Positions 1-7,155 of a stretch of DNA of 7,745 nt are shown in pieces. Position 1 is the first letter of the stretch; each line of letters starts with the position of its first letter. The notes below the pieces were generated by a model. It worked only from the letters and a program-made list of their open reading frames with translations, did no database searches and was not told the DNA's origin. The stretch is from contig DKNL01000263.1 in the NCBI GenBank assembly GCA_002474325.1, forward strand, positions 1-7,745, read 5' to 3'. The DNA comes from Opitutales bacterium UBA7389 (GTDB taxonomy: Bacteria > Verrucomicrobiota > Verrucomicrobiia > Opitutales > Opitutaceae). The position numbers and the translations under genes are program-made.

Positions 1-48
1 GATTCCTTGTCAATCAGCGAGCGGAAAGCTCCGAATAGGCGACTGTGT

Positions 49-486
49 CTAGGTCAAGGCGGCTTTTACCGCTGCCGAGACGATTTTCATATCTAGAGCG
101 GACCCATGTTCTTTTTTCAGTACGGCCATCACAGATCCCATATCTTTCATGCTGGAGGCTCCTACGGAAGCAATCGCGTCCGAAACAATTTGGGGATATG
201 CGTCTTCATCTAGTTTTGCAGGGAGCAAGCCAGTCAATAGAACCGCGCAAGTTTGCAATTCCGCGGCTTTTTCTGAACGCCCAGCTTTGGTAAATGCGTC
301 AGCGGACTCCATGAATTTACTGGCTTCTTTCTCCACGACCGCGATCATTTTCGCTTCGTCGAAGTCCTCGTTAGCTCGCACCTCACCCTCCTGGATGGCG
401 GCTAAAGCGGCGCCGTAAGCTTGCGTCCGGGAGACATCCCGGTCGATTCTCGCTTTTTGATGAAGTTTCTTGAGCTTTTCTTTCAT
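49..486 (-). CDS. yqeY: YqeY/GatB-like family protein
   Basis: Small, mostly helical protein of the YqeY family, related to the C-terminal tRNA-binding region of the GatB amidotransferase subunit. Its exact cellular role is unsettled, though a tRNA or translation link is usually assumed. Family signatures are visible in order: AALAAIQEGEV (about residues 26-36), the block VEKEASKFMESADAFTKAGR (51-70), a proline-containing turn LLPAKLDED (87-95), and GASSMKDMGSVM (109-120), which is close to the family consensus. From the ATG at 486 the protein is 145 residues, the usual family length, and the distance to the AAI motif matches other members, so I chose this start. Alternatives in frame are an ATG at 513, with a GAGGA about 11 nt upstream, and a TTG at 531; neither adds recognisable family sequence. 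It lies just downstream of the pseudouridine synthase gene on the same strand, probably in one transcript. Family call is firm; start is uncertain. Confidence 0.88.
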   Translation of the reverse strand: MKEKLKKLHQKARIDRDVSRTQAYGAALAAIQEGEVRANEDFDEAKMIAVVEKEASKFMESADAFTKAGRSEKAAELQTCAVLLTGLLPAKLDEDAYPQIVSDAIASVGASSMKDMGSVMAVLKKEHGSALDMKIVSAAVKAALT

Positions 487-543
487 GGAAGGGGATTGAG
501 CACACAGCCTCATGCTAATAGCAATCCTCAAAGGGACTAGGTG

Positions 544-1287
544 CTAGAATGGAATATCCGAGACCGCGCGAAAGCGGAATAAATTACCATCTAGAACGTA
601 TTCGAGACTTGTCTCCGAACTGTGGAGACAGAGGCGCTTGATCCCTTTCGTCCGCGCAATGAGCTTATTCTTCTGGAAATTCCCATAGGTTCGATCCCCA
701 ACGATAGGTAATCGACGTTTTGCACACTGAACACGCAACTGATGCGTCCTACCGGTAATTGGTTTCAATTCGAGCAAGCTGGCAATAGGGGAGCCTGGTA
801 TTGACCGGGCGGAAACCAGCTCTGTTTCCGCTGACTTACCTGAACCGGTATCCGCCCGAACAGACTTTCCCGATTGAACTACCCGTAATCGGTCCTTCCA
901 AATCATACCTCGCCCCTTAATTTTGGTAATACCGAAAACGAGGGCCTTGTAGATTTTTGTCACTTTCCTATTTTCAAAGACCTCCATGACAGCTTTCCGG
1001 GTTCGGCTAGAAGCAGAAAGAAGCAAGATTCCCGATGTGGCACTATCGAGCCGATTTAGTAGATAGATCGGCTGAACGTCTCCATTTTCTCTCCCGGGTT
1101 TAATATATGCTTGCTTTTCCGAGTCGTAAGGGAGGTTTAAAAGCCCCTTGCCTTGGTCCGATTTTACATTTGGATGTGATAGTGTACCGGCTGGCTTATC
1201 TACCGCGATCAGCCCGTTGCTATCCGCAACGAGTACGCGAACTCCCTTTGTCAATGGTAGACAATTGAACTGTTGATGAGAATTCAA
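544..1287 (-). CDS. RluA-family RNA pseudouridine synthase
   Basis: Predicted cytoplasmic enzyme that isomerises uridine to pseudouridine in rRNA or tRNA. The catalytic motif is seen as NRLDSATSGILLL (residues 78-90), with catalytic aspartate D81. Other family blocks are LIAVDKPAGTLSHP (26-39), YKALVFG (113-119), GRTHQLRVQ (179-187), IVGDRTYG (195-202) and LHS (221-223). The usual histidine before RLD is asparagine here. There is no N-terminal S4 domain, so at 247 residues it resembles the short RluA/TruC-type members. The target uridine cannot be read from sequence. The start is weak: TTG at 1287 has no clear Shine-Dalgarno motif, an in-frame stop lies upstream at 1348-1350, and no ATG or GTG lies between. 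A second TTG at 1252-1254 would still keep the whole catalytic domain. The yqeY-like gene follows within 12-57 bp depending on its start, which suggests an operon. Family call is firm; substrate and start are open. Confidence 0.92.
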   Translation of the reverse strand: MNSHQQFNCLPLTKGVRVLVADSNGLIAVDKPAGTLSHPNVKSDQGKGLLNLPYDSEKQAYIKPGRENGDVQPIYLLNRLDSATSGILLLSASSRTRKAVMEVFENRKVTKIYKALVFGITKIKGRGMIWKDRLRVVQSGKSVRADTGSGKSAETELVSARSIPGSPIASLLELKPITGRTHQLRVQCAKRRLPIVGDRTYGNFQKNKLIARTKGIKRLCLHSSETSLEYVLDGNLFRFRAVSDIPF

Positions 1288-1343
1288 GGGCGGGTGAATT
1301 TGCTTTGAGTCGATGTCATTAGCCGTTGTTTGGGCGAAGCTGT

Positions 1344-1393
1344 TTCAAGACGGAGTGTTCCTGACATGAACGTGCGTTCAAGACGAAGTTTTT
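1344..1393. repeat. imperfect direct repeat upstream of phosphatase gene
   Basis: TTCAAGACGGAGTGTTC at 1344-1360 recurs as TTCAAGACGAAGTTTTT at 1377-1393. The first nine bases are identical and 14 of 17 match. The offset is 33 bp, about three helical turns, so both copies would face the same side of the DNA. They lie in the 182-bp gap between the divergently transcribed pseudouridine synthase and phosphatase genes, where a tandem regulator site would be placed. No promoter hexamers stand out. Nearby short inverted repeats are CGCCC-TT-GGGCG at 1394-1405 and CTAGC-TTG-GCTAG at 1430-1442. All could be chance. Confidence 0.3.
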
Positions 1394-1469
1394 CGCCCTT
1401 GGGCGTAAATCAGATCTTTTTGATAATTGCTAGCTTGGCTAGAGGGCCAAAGATCCTAAGTTTTTCGCA

Positions 1470-3227
1470 ATGACGACTCCTTCGGAGCTAACCGCGATGC
1501 TGAGAGAAATCGGGCTGGAAACGCTTAACCTAGACCTTGAATCGGAAGCGGACTCCCTCGAGGGATTGACGATGGAGCGGCTTAAGCAGGCCATGCAAGA
1601 CGCATTCAATGCCGGTCAGGCCATATGTCAGAAGGAAAGCATAGAAGCGAATCTCCTCTTTTGGCAGTTGATGGAGTCTCTCCCCGATCATGTTTATTTT
1701 AAAGATCTGCGCAGTCGTTTCACCTGCATCAACCACTCAATGGCTCGATTCTTTGGCTTGTCTCATCCGGATGAAGCAATTGGTAAAAGCGACTTTGAAT
1801 TCTTCCAGAACGAATTCGCGAGGCCCAAATTCGATGCTGAGCAGGAGATCATTGAAACTGGCAATGGCTCGCATTTTAAAGAGGAAAGAGACATTCAGAG
1901 GGACGGAACCGAAAAGTGGGTTTTGACTACCAAGTTGCCTCTCAGGGATTTGAATGGGCATATATGCGGCACCTTCGGTATTTCCCGGGATATCACCAAG
2001 CGCAAATTCGCCGAGATCGAACTAGACCGTCAGCGGCAACTGCTGGAAACCATCATCCAAATCCTGCCATGCCGCATATTCGCCCGAAATACTGAAGGCA
2101 AATTTCTGCTCATAAACGAAGAGTACCGGAACACCTTTCATATCGACGCCCGAGAGAATGTGATCGGCAAGAAATTAACGGACTTAAGGGACAATGAAAC
2201 GGCACGGCAAATCGAAGCCCAGGATGCGGAAATCATGGGAACGGGAGTCCCGCGTATCAATGAACTAGAATTTACTAAGGGCCTTCTCAGTGTAAGTCGT
2301 TGGGCGTTGAGCTCAAAGGTACCTCTTAAGAATTCGCAAGGAGCCATAACCGGCATCGTCGGGATGATCATGGATATCACCGAGCAGAAAGAGGCTGAGC
2401 AAAAAGCCAAGGGTGCCGGCGAAGAGTTGGCCAAAAAGAACCAACAATTCGAAGCTGAGTTGCTGGTAGCCCGCCAGTTGCAGGAGCAACTGATGGCTAT
2501 AGGCTTCGACTCGCGGCCGATGTATACCCTTTCCGGGAATATGTGGAAGCTCGAAGCGTCCTATCTGTACACGCCTAGTCATCACTTGGCGGGCGACTTC
2601 TTCTACCTCATTCCCATACCCGGAAACCGTTTGGGAATCCTCGTTTGCGATGTAATGGGTCACGGGATCAAAGCAGCTCTCGTAACCATGCTAATGCGGG
2701 GACTCATGCTGGAGACCCCGGTTCTCTTAACCGAGCCAGACAAAGTAATGAAGCATCTAAATGACAGCCTGGTGAAGCTTGCCGAAGATCCGGAGTTCCC
2801 TCGTTTCGTTACGGCTCTTTACACGGTCGTTGATCTAAACATAGGGAACGTTCGGCTCGCCAGTGCGGGCCATCCAGCGCCGATTTGGCGCGTCGAAGAT
2901 AGCTCAGGATCGCACTTCGAGCTTTGCCCAGTTGAAGACATTGGACCTGCCCTGGGACTGCTTTCGAACGAGATTTTCAAGAGTAACCAATTCGAACTGA
3001 CCCAGAAGACCGAGTTGCTTTTATACACCGATGGAATCATCGAACAGAAAACCAAGCAAGGTGAGGAATGGGGCGTCGAAAATCTGGAGGAAACGGTATT
3101 AGATCATGAGAGCGACGATCTGCCGGAACAACTGAAAGCCATTTCCGATGAGCTCAAGGAATCCGCAGGAGCTGAAGAACTTTCTGATGACGTTTGTATC
3201 GTGGCTGTGCGCCTATTTCCCAACTGA
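1470..3227 (+). CDS. PAS-PAS-PP2C (SpoIIE/RsbU-type) serine phosphatase
   Basis: Predicted cytoplasmic signalling phosphatase of 585 residues. A charged, helical N-terminus (1-58) carries no recognised domain. PAS/PAC domain 1 spans about 60-179 (LPDHVYFKD near the start, GISRDITKRK at its end). PAS/PAC domain 2 spans about 188-306 (ILPCRIFARN to GMIMDITEQKEAE). A coiled-coil-like linker (305-345) follows, then a PP2C/SpoIIE domain (about 360-583). Probable metal-binding aspartates are all present: D376 in AGDFFY, D394 in VCDVMGHG, D521 in LLLYTDG, and D573/D574 in SDDVC; SAGHPAP (465-471) is also typical. Such enzymes usually dephosphorylate a STAS anti-anti-sigma protein in a partner-switching pathway; that partner is not in this window. 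No transmembrane segment is seen, and the PAS ligand is unknown. ATG 1470 lacks a Shine-Dalgarno motif, whereas an in-frame ATG at 1497 (residue 10) has GGAG nine bases upstream and may be the true start. yaaA follows after 63 bp. Confidence 0.93.
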   Translation: MTTPSELTAMLREIGLETLNLDLESEADSLEGLTMERLKQAMQDAFNAGQAICQKESIEANLLFWQLMESLPDHVYFKDLRSRFTCINHSMARFFGLSHPDEAIGKSDFEFFQNEFARPKFDAEQEIIETGNGSHFKEERDIQRDGTEKWVLTTKLPLRDLNGHICGTFGISRDITKRKFAEIELDRQRQLLETIIQILPCRIFARNTEGKFLLINEEYRNTFHIDARENVIGKKLTDLRDNETARQIEAQDAEIMGTGVPRINELEFTKGLLSVSRWALSSKVPLKNSQGAITGIVGMIMDITEQKEAEQKAKGAGEELAKKNQQFEAELLVARQLQEQLMAIGFDSRPMYTLSGNMWKLEASYLYTPSHHLAGDFFYLIPIPGNRLGILVCDVMGHGIKAALVTMLMRGLMLETPVLLTEPDKVMKHLNDSLVKLAEDPEFPRFVTALYTVVDLNIGNVRLASAGHPAPIWRVEDSSGSHFELCPVEDIGPALGLLSNEIFKSNQFELTQKTELLLYTDGIIEQKTKQGEEWGVENLEETVLDHESDDLPEQLKAISDELKESAGAEELSDDVCIVAVRLFPN

Positions 3228-3262
3228 AACGTTGCCAAATGGCATCGGAGCCGTTTCCCATA

Positions 3263-3285
3263 TTAGCTTTAAGCAAAAAAGCTAG
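3263..3285 (+). promoter_or_regulatory. hairpin just upstream of yaaA
   Basis: TAGCTTT (3264-3270) and AAAGCTA (3278-3284) form a perfect 7-bp stem with a 7-base loop (AAGCAAA); T3263 and G3285 could add a wobble pair. It ends 5 bases before the yaaA ATG, where a ribosome binding site would sit, and no Shine-Dalgarno motif is seen there. No T-run follows and the stem is AT-rich, so it is a poor intrinsic terminator. It might influence translation of yaaA or be incidental. A second short inverted repeat, TGCCA-AA-TGGCA, lies at 3233-3244. Confidence 0.3.
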
Positions 3286-3290
3286 CTCCT

Positions 3291-4070
3291 ATGATTACTG
3301 TTCTATCGCCCGCGAAATCACTCGATTATCAATCAACCGTTCGATGTAATGACTTCACTTTTCCCGCTTTCACGGGAAAGTCCCGCGAGCTAATTGGCAT
3401 TCTCAAAAAGAAGTCGACCAAGGATATTCAAGCACTCATGTCAGTATCTGAATCTCTGGCTGAGGAGAATGTTGAACGCTACATAAGCTGGAAGGCTTCC
3501 CGGAAACCAGGGCCCAAGGCCCGTCAAGCCGCCTTCGCTTTCAAAGGGGATGTTTATAAAGGATTGGACTTCCCTTCGTTCAATGCCCGGGACCGGAAGT
3601 ATGCTCAAGAGCATCTGCGAATTCTCTCAGGGCTCTACGGCATTCTGAAACCACTGGATTTGATGGCCCCTCACCGCTTGGAGATGGGTACTTCGCTGGC
3701 GAATGCCAAGGGCCAATCACTCTACGCTTTCTGGAATGGGACTCAAACGAAATTCCTAAACAGCGAAGCATCTCGCAATGGATCGACCTGCATACTCAAT
3801 CTCGCTTCCGAAGAGTATTTCAAATCCGTCGACAGAAAGGCGTTAAAAATAGAGATTGTTACACCCCGGTTTTTGGACTCCAAGGACGGCAAAGAATATC
3901 GAGTTATGAGCTTCTACGCCAAACGTAGTCGAGGAATGATGGCTCGCTGGGTTATGCAAAATCGTATTGTTGATCCGGATGTGCTTACTTCCTATTCCGA
4001 AGACGGCTACCGTTTCGATGCCGCGGGGTCTGAACCCGGTCGTCCAAACTTTATACGTTCGCACGCCTGA
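3291..4070 (+). CDS. yaaA: peroxide stress protein YaaA (DUF328/UPF0246)
   Basis: Full-length member of the YaaA family (259 residues; the E. coli protein is about the same length). In E. coli YaaA is induced by OxyR during peroxide stress and lowers intracellular free iron, limiting Fenton damage to DNA and protein; homologues bind DNA. Conserved blocks are seen throughout: LSPAKSLDY (5-13), AFKGDVYKGL (83-92), EHLRILSGLYGILKPLDLM (107-125), HRLEMGT (128-134), ILNLASEEYFKSV (168-180) and SFYAKRSRGMMARW (207-220). The start is secure because MITVLSPAKSLDY aligns with the family N-terminus, although no Shine-Dalgarno motif precedes it. It is 63 bp downstream of the PP2C phosphatase gene on the same strand and could be co-transcribed; a small hairpin sits just before the ATG. 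It converges with the FAD dehydrogenase gene, with 30 bp between their stops and no clear terminator. I saw no recognisable OxyR site. Confidence 0.96.
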   Translation: MITVLSPAKSLDYQSTVRCNDFTFPAFTGKSRELIGILKKKSTKDIQALMSVSESLAEENVERYISWKASRKPGPKARQAAFAFKGDVYKGLDFPSFNARDRKYAQEHLRILSGLYGILKPLDLMAPHRLEMGTSLANAKGQSLYAFWNGTQTKFLNSEASRNGSTCILNLASEEYFKSVDRKALKIEIVTPRFLDSKDGKEYRVMSFYAKRSRGMMARWVMQNRIVDPDVLTSYSEDGYRFDAAGSEPGRPNFIRSHA

Positions 4071-4100
4071 GCCGGTAAAGTGGTATCACTGTCGTTTCGC

Positions 4101-5672
4101 TCACCGCGATATAGCGGCTTCAGCGCACTTCATTCCATCAAGGGCCGCCGATACGATTCCCCCAGCGAATCCTGCCCCTTCGCCGCAAGGATACAAGCCC
4201 TCTACCTGAGGATGGACGAGGGATCCTTCCTCTCTAGGGATCCGGACTGGCGAACTGGTACGCGTTTCGAATCCCACTAGATTCGCTTCTTCGGTGACAT
4301 AGCCTTTCATCGCTTTTCCGAACTTACGCAGGGCGATATGAATGCGATTGGCAATCCCATCAGGAAGCAGCTCATGTAGAGGAGCAGCGGTCAGCCCGGG
4401 GAAGTAACTCGTATCTGGAAGGCTTGAGGACATCCGGCGATCCAAAAAATCGGTCAATCTCTGGCCTGGTGCACGTTGCTTCCCGCCGCCTGCTTGAGCA
4501 GCTAACCGCTCCAAGCACTTTTGGTACGCAACTCCCGCCAAAACGCCATGTTCGCTTTGGTAAGGTTTCGTATCCTCTGGCTCAACGGTGACGACGAAAC
4601 CACTATTGGCGAAAAGGGAGTCTCTCCTAGCAAGGGACATTCCATTGACAACAACTTCATCTTTCTCGGTTGCAGAGGGTACTACGAAGCCTCCCGGGCA
4701 CATGCAAAAGGAATGGACGCCTCGATCGTCGATCTTGGTAGCCAAGCGATAGCTAGCGGCTGGCAGCATCGGAGGCCGCCTCGTTCCTCGATCACAGGAG
4801 TACTGAATACTGTCGATCAATTCCTGTGGATGTTCGATGCGTACTCCCATCGCAAAAGGCTTTTGTAGCGTTGAAATTTTTTCGCGAACAAGCAGCTCAT
4901 AAATATCTCTCGAGCTGTGACCGGTAGCCAGGATCACCGCTTCCCCAATAAATTCGCGACCGTCTTTGGTGCAGACTCCGACGACGCTCTTTCTTTCAGA
5001 AGTTCGAATTAATTGTGTGACCCGGGTCTGGAAATGGACCTCGCCACCACTAGAGAGAATAGTTTCCCGCATCGCTCTGACAACCTTGGGGAGCAAGTTC
5101 GAGCCGATGTGCGGGTGGGCGTCCAGCAAGATACTGGGAGGTGCACCGTGTTCTACAAAGGTTTCGTATACTTTTCTGACCGGTCCGCGTTTGGTGGCTC
5201 TGGTGTAGAGCTTCCCATCTGAGAAAGTCCCTGCCCCACCCTCACCGAAACAATAGTTAGAATCCTCGATAACCCGCCCTTCTCGGAGTATTGGAGCTAA
5301 ATCGAATCTTCGGGCGATGGCATCCTTACCCCGTTCTAGTAGTACCGGATGCCAACCGAGCTCGATCGCCCGTAAGGCGGCGAACATTCCCGCCGGACCC
5401 ATTCCTACGATAACCAGACGCGGAGCGCGTTTACAGACAACCGGATAGTCCGGAGTGTATTCAGGTTCTGGCGGCAAAGGTTCGCTAACAGAAGCCTCAA
5501 GACGGAGCTGTACCTTTATTTGTTTTCGACGCGCGTCAATCGATCGCTTGAGTAGCCGAATCTCAGAGATCTCGCTCTTATCTCTCTTGAGTTGCTTGGC
5601 TACCTCCTCCTTCCAGCGAGTCTTCCGATCAGACTCTTCCAACGGAAGGACTACATCAATCTTGTGGATCAT
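4101..5672 (-). CDS. FAD-dependent dehydrogenase, COG2509 type
   Basis: Large soluble flavoprotein (523 residues) of the uncharacterised FAD-dependent dehydrogenase family COG2509; its reaction is not established. The N-terminal segment (1-60) looks like the small alpha/beta domain usual in this family, including LLKRSIDARRKQIKVQL (40-56). The Rossmann FAD-binding fold begins at LVIVGMGPAGMFAAL (86-100) and continues with LLERGKDA (111-118). Family motifs follow: CFGEGGAGTFSDGKL (141-155), HPHIGSN (186-192), AVILATGHSSRD (245-256), KPFAMGVRIEHPQ (271-283), FCMCPGGFVVPS (322-333), FETRTSSPVRI (468-478) and a C-terminal FAD-contact block YPCGEGAGFAGGIVSAALDG (494-513). There is no signal peptide or membrane segment. 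The start is well supported: ATG 5672 has TAGGA five bases upstream, the best ribosome site in the window. A weak -10-like TAAAAT lies at 5705-5700 on the same strand, without a convincing -35. It is divergent from the AEC transporter gene (115 bp apart) and convergent with yaaA. Confidence 0.92.
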   Translation of the reverse strand: MIHKIDVVLPLEESDRKTRWKEEVAKQLKRDKSEISEIRLLKRSIDARRKQIKVQLRLEASVSEPLPPEPEYTPDYPVVCKRAPRLVIVGMGPAGMFAALRAIELGWHPVLLERGKDAIARRFDLAPILREGRVIEDSNYCFGEGGAGTFSDGKLYTRATKRGPVRKVYETFVEHGAPPSILLDAHPHIGSNLLPKVVRAMRETILSSGGEVHFQTRVTQLIRTSERKSVVGVCTKDGREFIGEAVILATGHSSRDIYELLVREKISTLQKPFAMGVRIEHPQELIDSIQYSCDRGTRRPPMLPAASYRLATKIDDRGVHSFCMCPGGFVVPSATEKDEVVVNGMSLARRDSLFANSGFVVTVEPEDTKPYQSEHGVLAGVAYQKCLERLAAQAGGGKQRAPGQRLTDFLDRRMSSSLPDTSYFPGLTAAPLHELLPDGIANRIHIALRKFGKAMKGYVTEEANLVGFETRTSSPVRIPREEGSLVHPQVEGLYPCGEGAGFAGGIVSAALDGMKCAEAAISR

Positions 5673-5787
5673 CGATTTCCTATCCGAGAATCCGCGGGAA
5701 TTTTAGCGAGTCGAGAATCTTCGTGCACCACCCCAAAGAATTGCTTTTAACAGATATTTATTCCCCTGAGAGTCGCATCGCCTTTCC

Positions 5788-6756
5788 ATGTCCCCCATAC
5801 TCGAACAATTCCTCGCCGTTTTTGAAGCCGTCGCCCAAATCGGCCTCGTAGTTCTTTTTACTAGTTTGCTGGTTCGACAGAATATTATCCCCAAAAGCGG
5901 GATTAAGCTAATTTCGGATACCGTTATAACCGTCTTTTTGCCCTGCATGATTTTTTCGAATATCGTGGGGAGATTGCAACCATCGGAATTTTTATATTGG
6001 TGGGCCCTCCCCCTTTCGGCCACCTTAATTACACTCAGCGGCTGGGCGATTGCCGTGCCTCTCTTTTCGCGGATGGGTCCGGAAAAGCGGGAACTCAAGC
6101 CGGTAGCCTTTTTGCAGAACGCCGGCTATTTTGTTCTGCCAATCGGGCAATTGATGCTCGGGGAGACCTTTGACCAATTCGCACTCTATGTCTTCCTCTA
6201 CATCTTAGCTAATAACCCGCTACTTTGGTTGATTGGGAAGCACTTTCTGAGAAAAAGGAAGCGAGATGAACCTTTTCAATGGAGCCATATCCTAAGCCCG
6301 CCAATCTATGCCAATATAGTCGCCCTATTTCTGGTGGCAACGGGAACGCGGGACTACCTGCCAGAAGTTATTCTTACCACGGCAACATTTCTTGGCCAGG
6401 GGGCCGTTCCTCTCGGAATCTTCGTGCTGGGAGCAACACTGGGTACGCTCAATATTGACCTGCGACGCTATCTCAAGCCAGGCAGTCTGGTGGTCCTACA
6501 AAAGCTATTTATCATGCCAGCCATAGTTCTCGGAGCCATGGCCCTCGTTCCTTGGATGCGTTCTGATCCTCTTCTCGTCCTGCTATTCATCCTGCAGGGG
6601 GCCTCTCCACCTGCATCGTCACTCATACTCCAGAGCAAAAGCTACAGCGACGATTCAGAGCGTGTGGGCACCATTACCATAATTTGCTACGTAGTATGTA
6701 TGGTATCGATACCTCTTTGGGTCGTTTTAGCAAATGCTCTCTTCGCAGTTCCTTAG
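5788..6756 (+). CDS. AEC-family (auxin efflux carrier-like) transporter
   Basis: Predicted inner-membrane secondary carrier of 322 residues, matching the AEC/Mem_trans family, whose bacterial members export or exchange organic acids such as malate or malonate. The substrate here is not readable. About ten hydrophobic segments are seen, roughly at 14-30, 40-60, 70-92, 108-124, 131-150, 169-186, 200-219, 235-254, 260-277 and 295-319, giving the usual two five-helix halves. Supporting motifs are VFLPCMIFSNI (49-59) in helix 2, FLQNAGYFVLPIG (108-120) in helix 4, PPIYANIVAL (171-180) in helix 6, QGAVPLGIFVLGATLG (204-219) in helix 7, and GASPPASSLIL (271-281) late in the C-terminal half. The loop between the halves is basic (HFLRKRKRDE, 152-161), consistent with a cytoplasmic location. 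No strong ribosome site precedes ATG 5788, but the N-terminus fits the family. It is divergent from the FAD dehydrogenase gene, and a weak terminator-like hairpin follows its stop. Confidence 0.9.
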   Translation: MSPILEQFLAVFEAVAQIGLVVLFTSLLVRQNIIPKSGIKLISDTVITVFLPCMIFSNIVGRLQPSEFLYWWALPLSATLITLSGWAIAVPLFSRMGPEKRELKPVAFLQNAGYFVLPIGQLMLGETFDQFALYVFLYILANNPLLWLIGKHFLRKRKRDEPFQWSHILSPPIYANIVALFLVATGTRDYLPEVILTTATFLGQGAVPLGIFVLGATLGTLNIDLRRYLKPGSLVVLQKLFIMPAIVLGAMALVPWMRSDPLLVLLFILQGASPPASSLILQSKSYSDDSERVGTITIICYVVCMVSIPLWVVLANALFAVP

Positions 6757-6771
6757 AATTGTTAAAAACTT

Positions 6772-6787
6772 CGATTTCTAATCGTTT
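6772..6787 (+). terminator. weak terminator-like hairpin after AEC gene
   Basis: CGATT (6772-6776), loop TCT, AATCG (6780-6784), then TTT. It begins about 15 bases after the transporter stop and is preceded by an A-run (AAAAAC at 6764-6769) that could partly pair with the trailing Ts. The stem is short and not GC-rich, so efficiency would be low. Confidence 0.25.
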
Positions 6788-6888
6788 GGTGATAGATGAA
6801 CTTCCAGAATCTCGATAGGGTTCCAGGAAACCTTTGTGATTCAATTCAATTTTCTTATGAACAGTCGATCGCTAAACAAATTCCAAGG

Positions 6889-7155
6889 AGCGGCAATTCT
6901 TACGCTGTTAGCGATTTGAAATTCTAGACCGGCAACCTATTTCCCAAGTGGAAGAATCAAGCTTTATTTGGGGCTTTGGCTTTCGAGGAAATCAAACGCT
7001 TGGGACTGGATGGCGATAAGGTCGTTTCCGAGGAAGTCTTCTTAAAAGGAATTAGGCGTATCCGCGATATCAACACAGCGTCCGATGGATCTATATACGT
7101 TATCATCAACAATCCAAACGCTGTGGTGAGATTGACGCCGGCTAAGAGACGATAG
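6889..7155 (+). pseudogene. C-terminal remnant of soluble aldose dehydrogenase (PQQ/GSDH type)
   Basis: The plus-strand reading frame from 6928 to the TAG at 7153-7155 encodes 75 residues resembling the C-terminus of soluble PQQ-dependent aldose sugar dehydrogenases (glucose/sorbosone dehydrogenase fold, Asd/YliI-like). Visible blocks are TGNLFPKWKNQALFGALAF, RLGLDGDKVVSEE, RIRDINTASDGSIYVIINN and VVRLTP, the last blade of the beta-propeller. Directly upstream in the same frame, 6895-6924 reads NSYAVSDLKF, followed by an amber stop (6925-6927). This aligns position by position with the family stretch SIAPSGLKFYTG, so the TAG replaces the conserved tyrosine codon. No initiation codon or N-terminal propeller (several hundred residues in the family) exists between the AEC gene and here, so most of the gene has been deleted. 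TAG ends other genes in this window, so recoding is unlikely. Intact relatives are usually periplasmic and oxidise sugars with PQQ. The fragment is not expected to be functional. Confidence 0.75.

Noticed and set aside
1..48. Possible gene end or terminator left of the yqeY-like gene
   Set aside because: Only short imperfect hairpins (for example CGGA-AAGC-TCCG at 22-33) without T-runs are seen, and the stretch is too short to judge coding.
4079..4090. AGTG-GTAT-CACT inverted repeat between yaaA and the FAD gene as a bidirectional terminator
   Set aside because: The stem is four base pairs with no T-run on either strand.
4521..4868. Plus-strand ORF of 115 codons inside the FAD dehydrogenase gene
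   Set aside because: It is antisense to a gene whose protein matches its family along its full length; no protein-like motif is seen.
5703..6098. Minus-strand ORF of 131 codons upstream of and inside the AEC gene
   Set aside because: It is antisense to the transporter start and the divergent promoter region and has no recognisable domain.
6796..6927. Short plus-strand ORF of 43 codons from ATG 6796, in frame with the pseudogene
   Set aside because: Only its last 10 or so codons resemble the dehydrogenase. The earlier part matches nothing I recognise, and an open run of this length is expected by chance.
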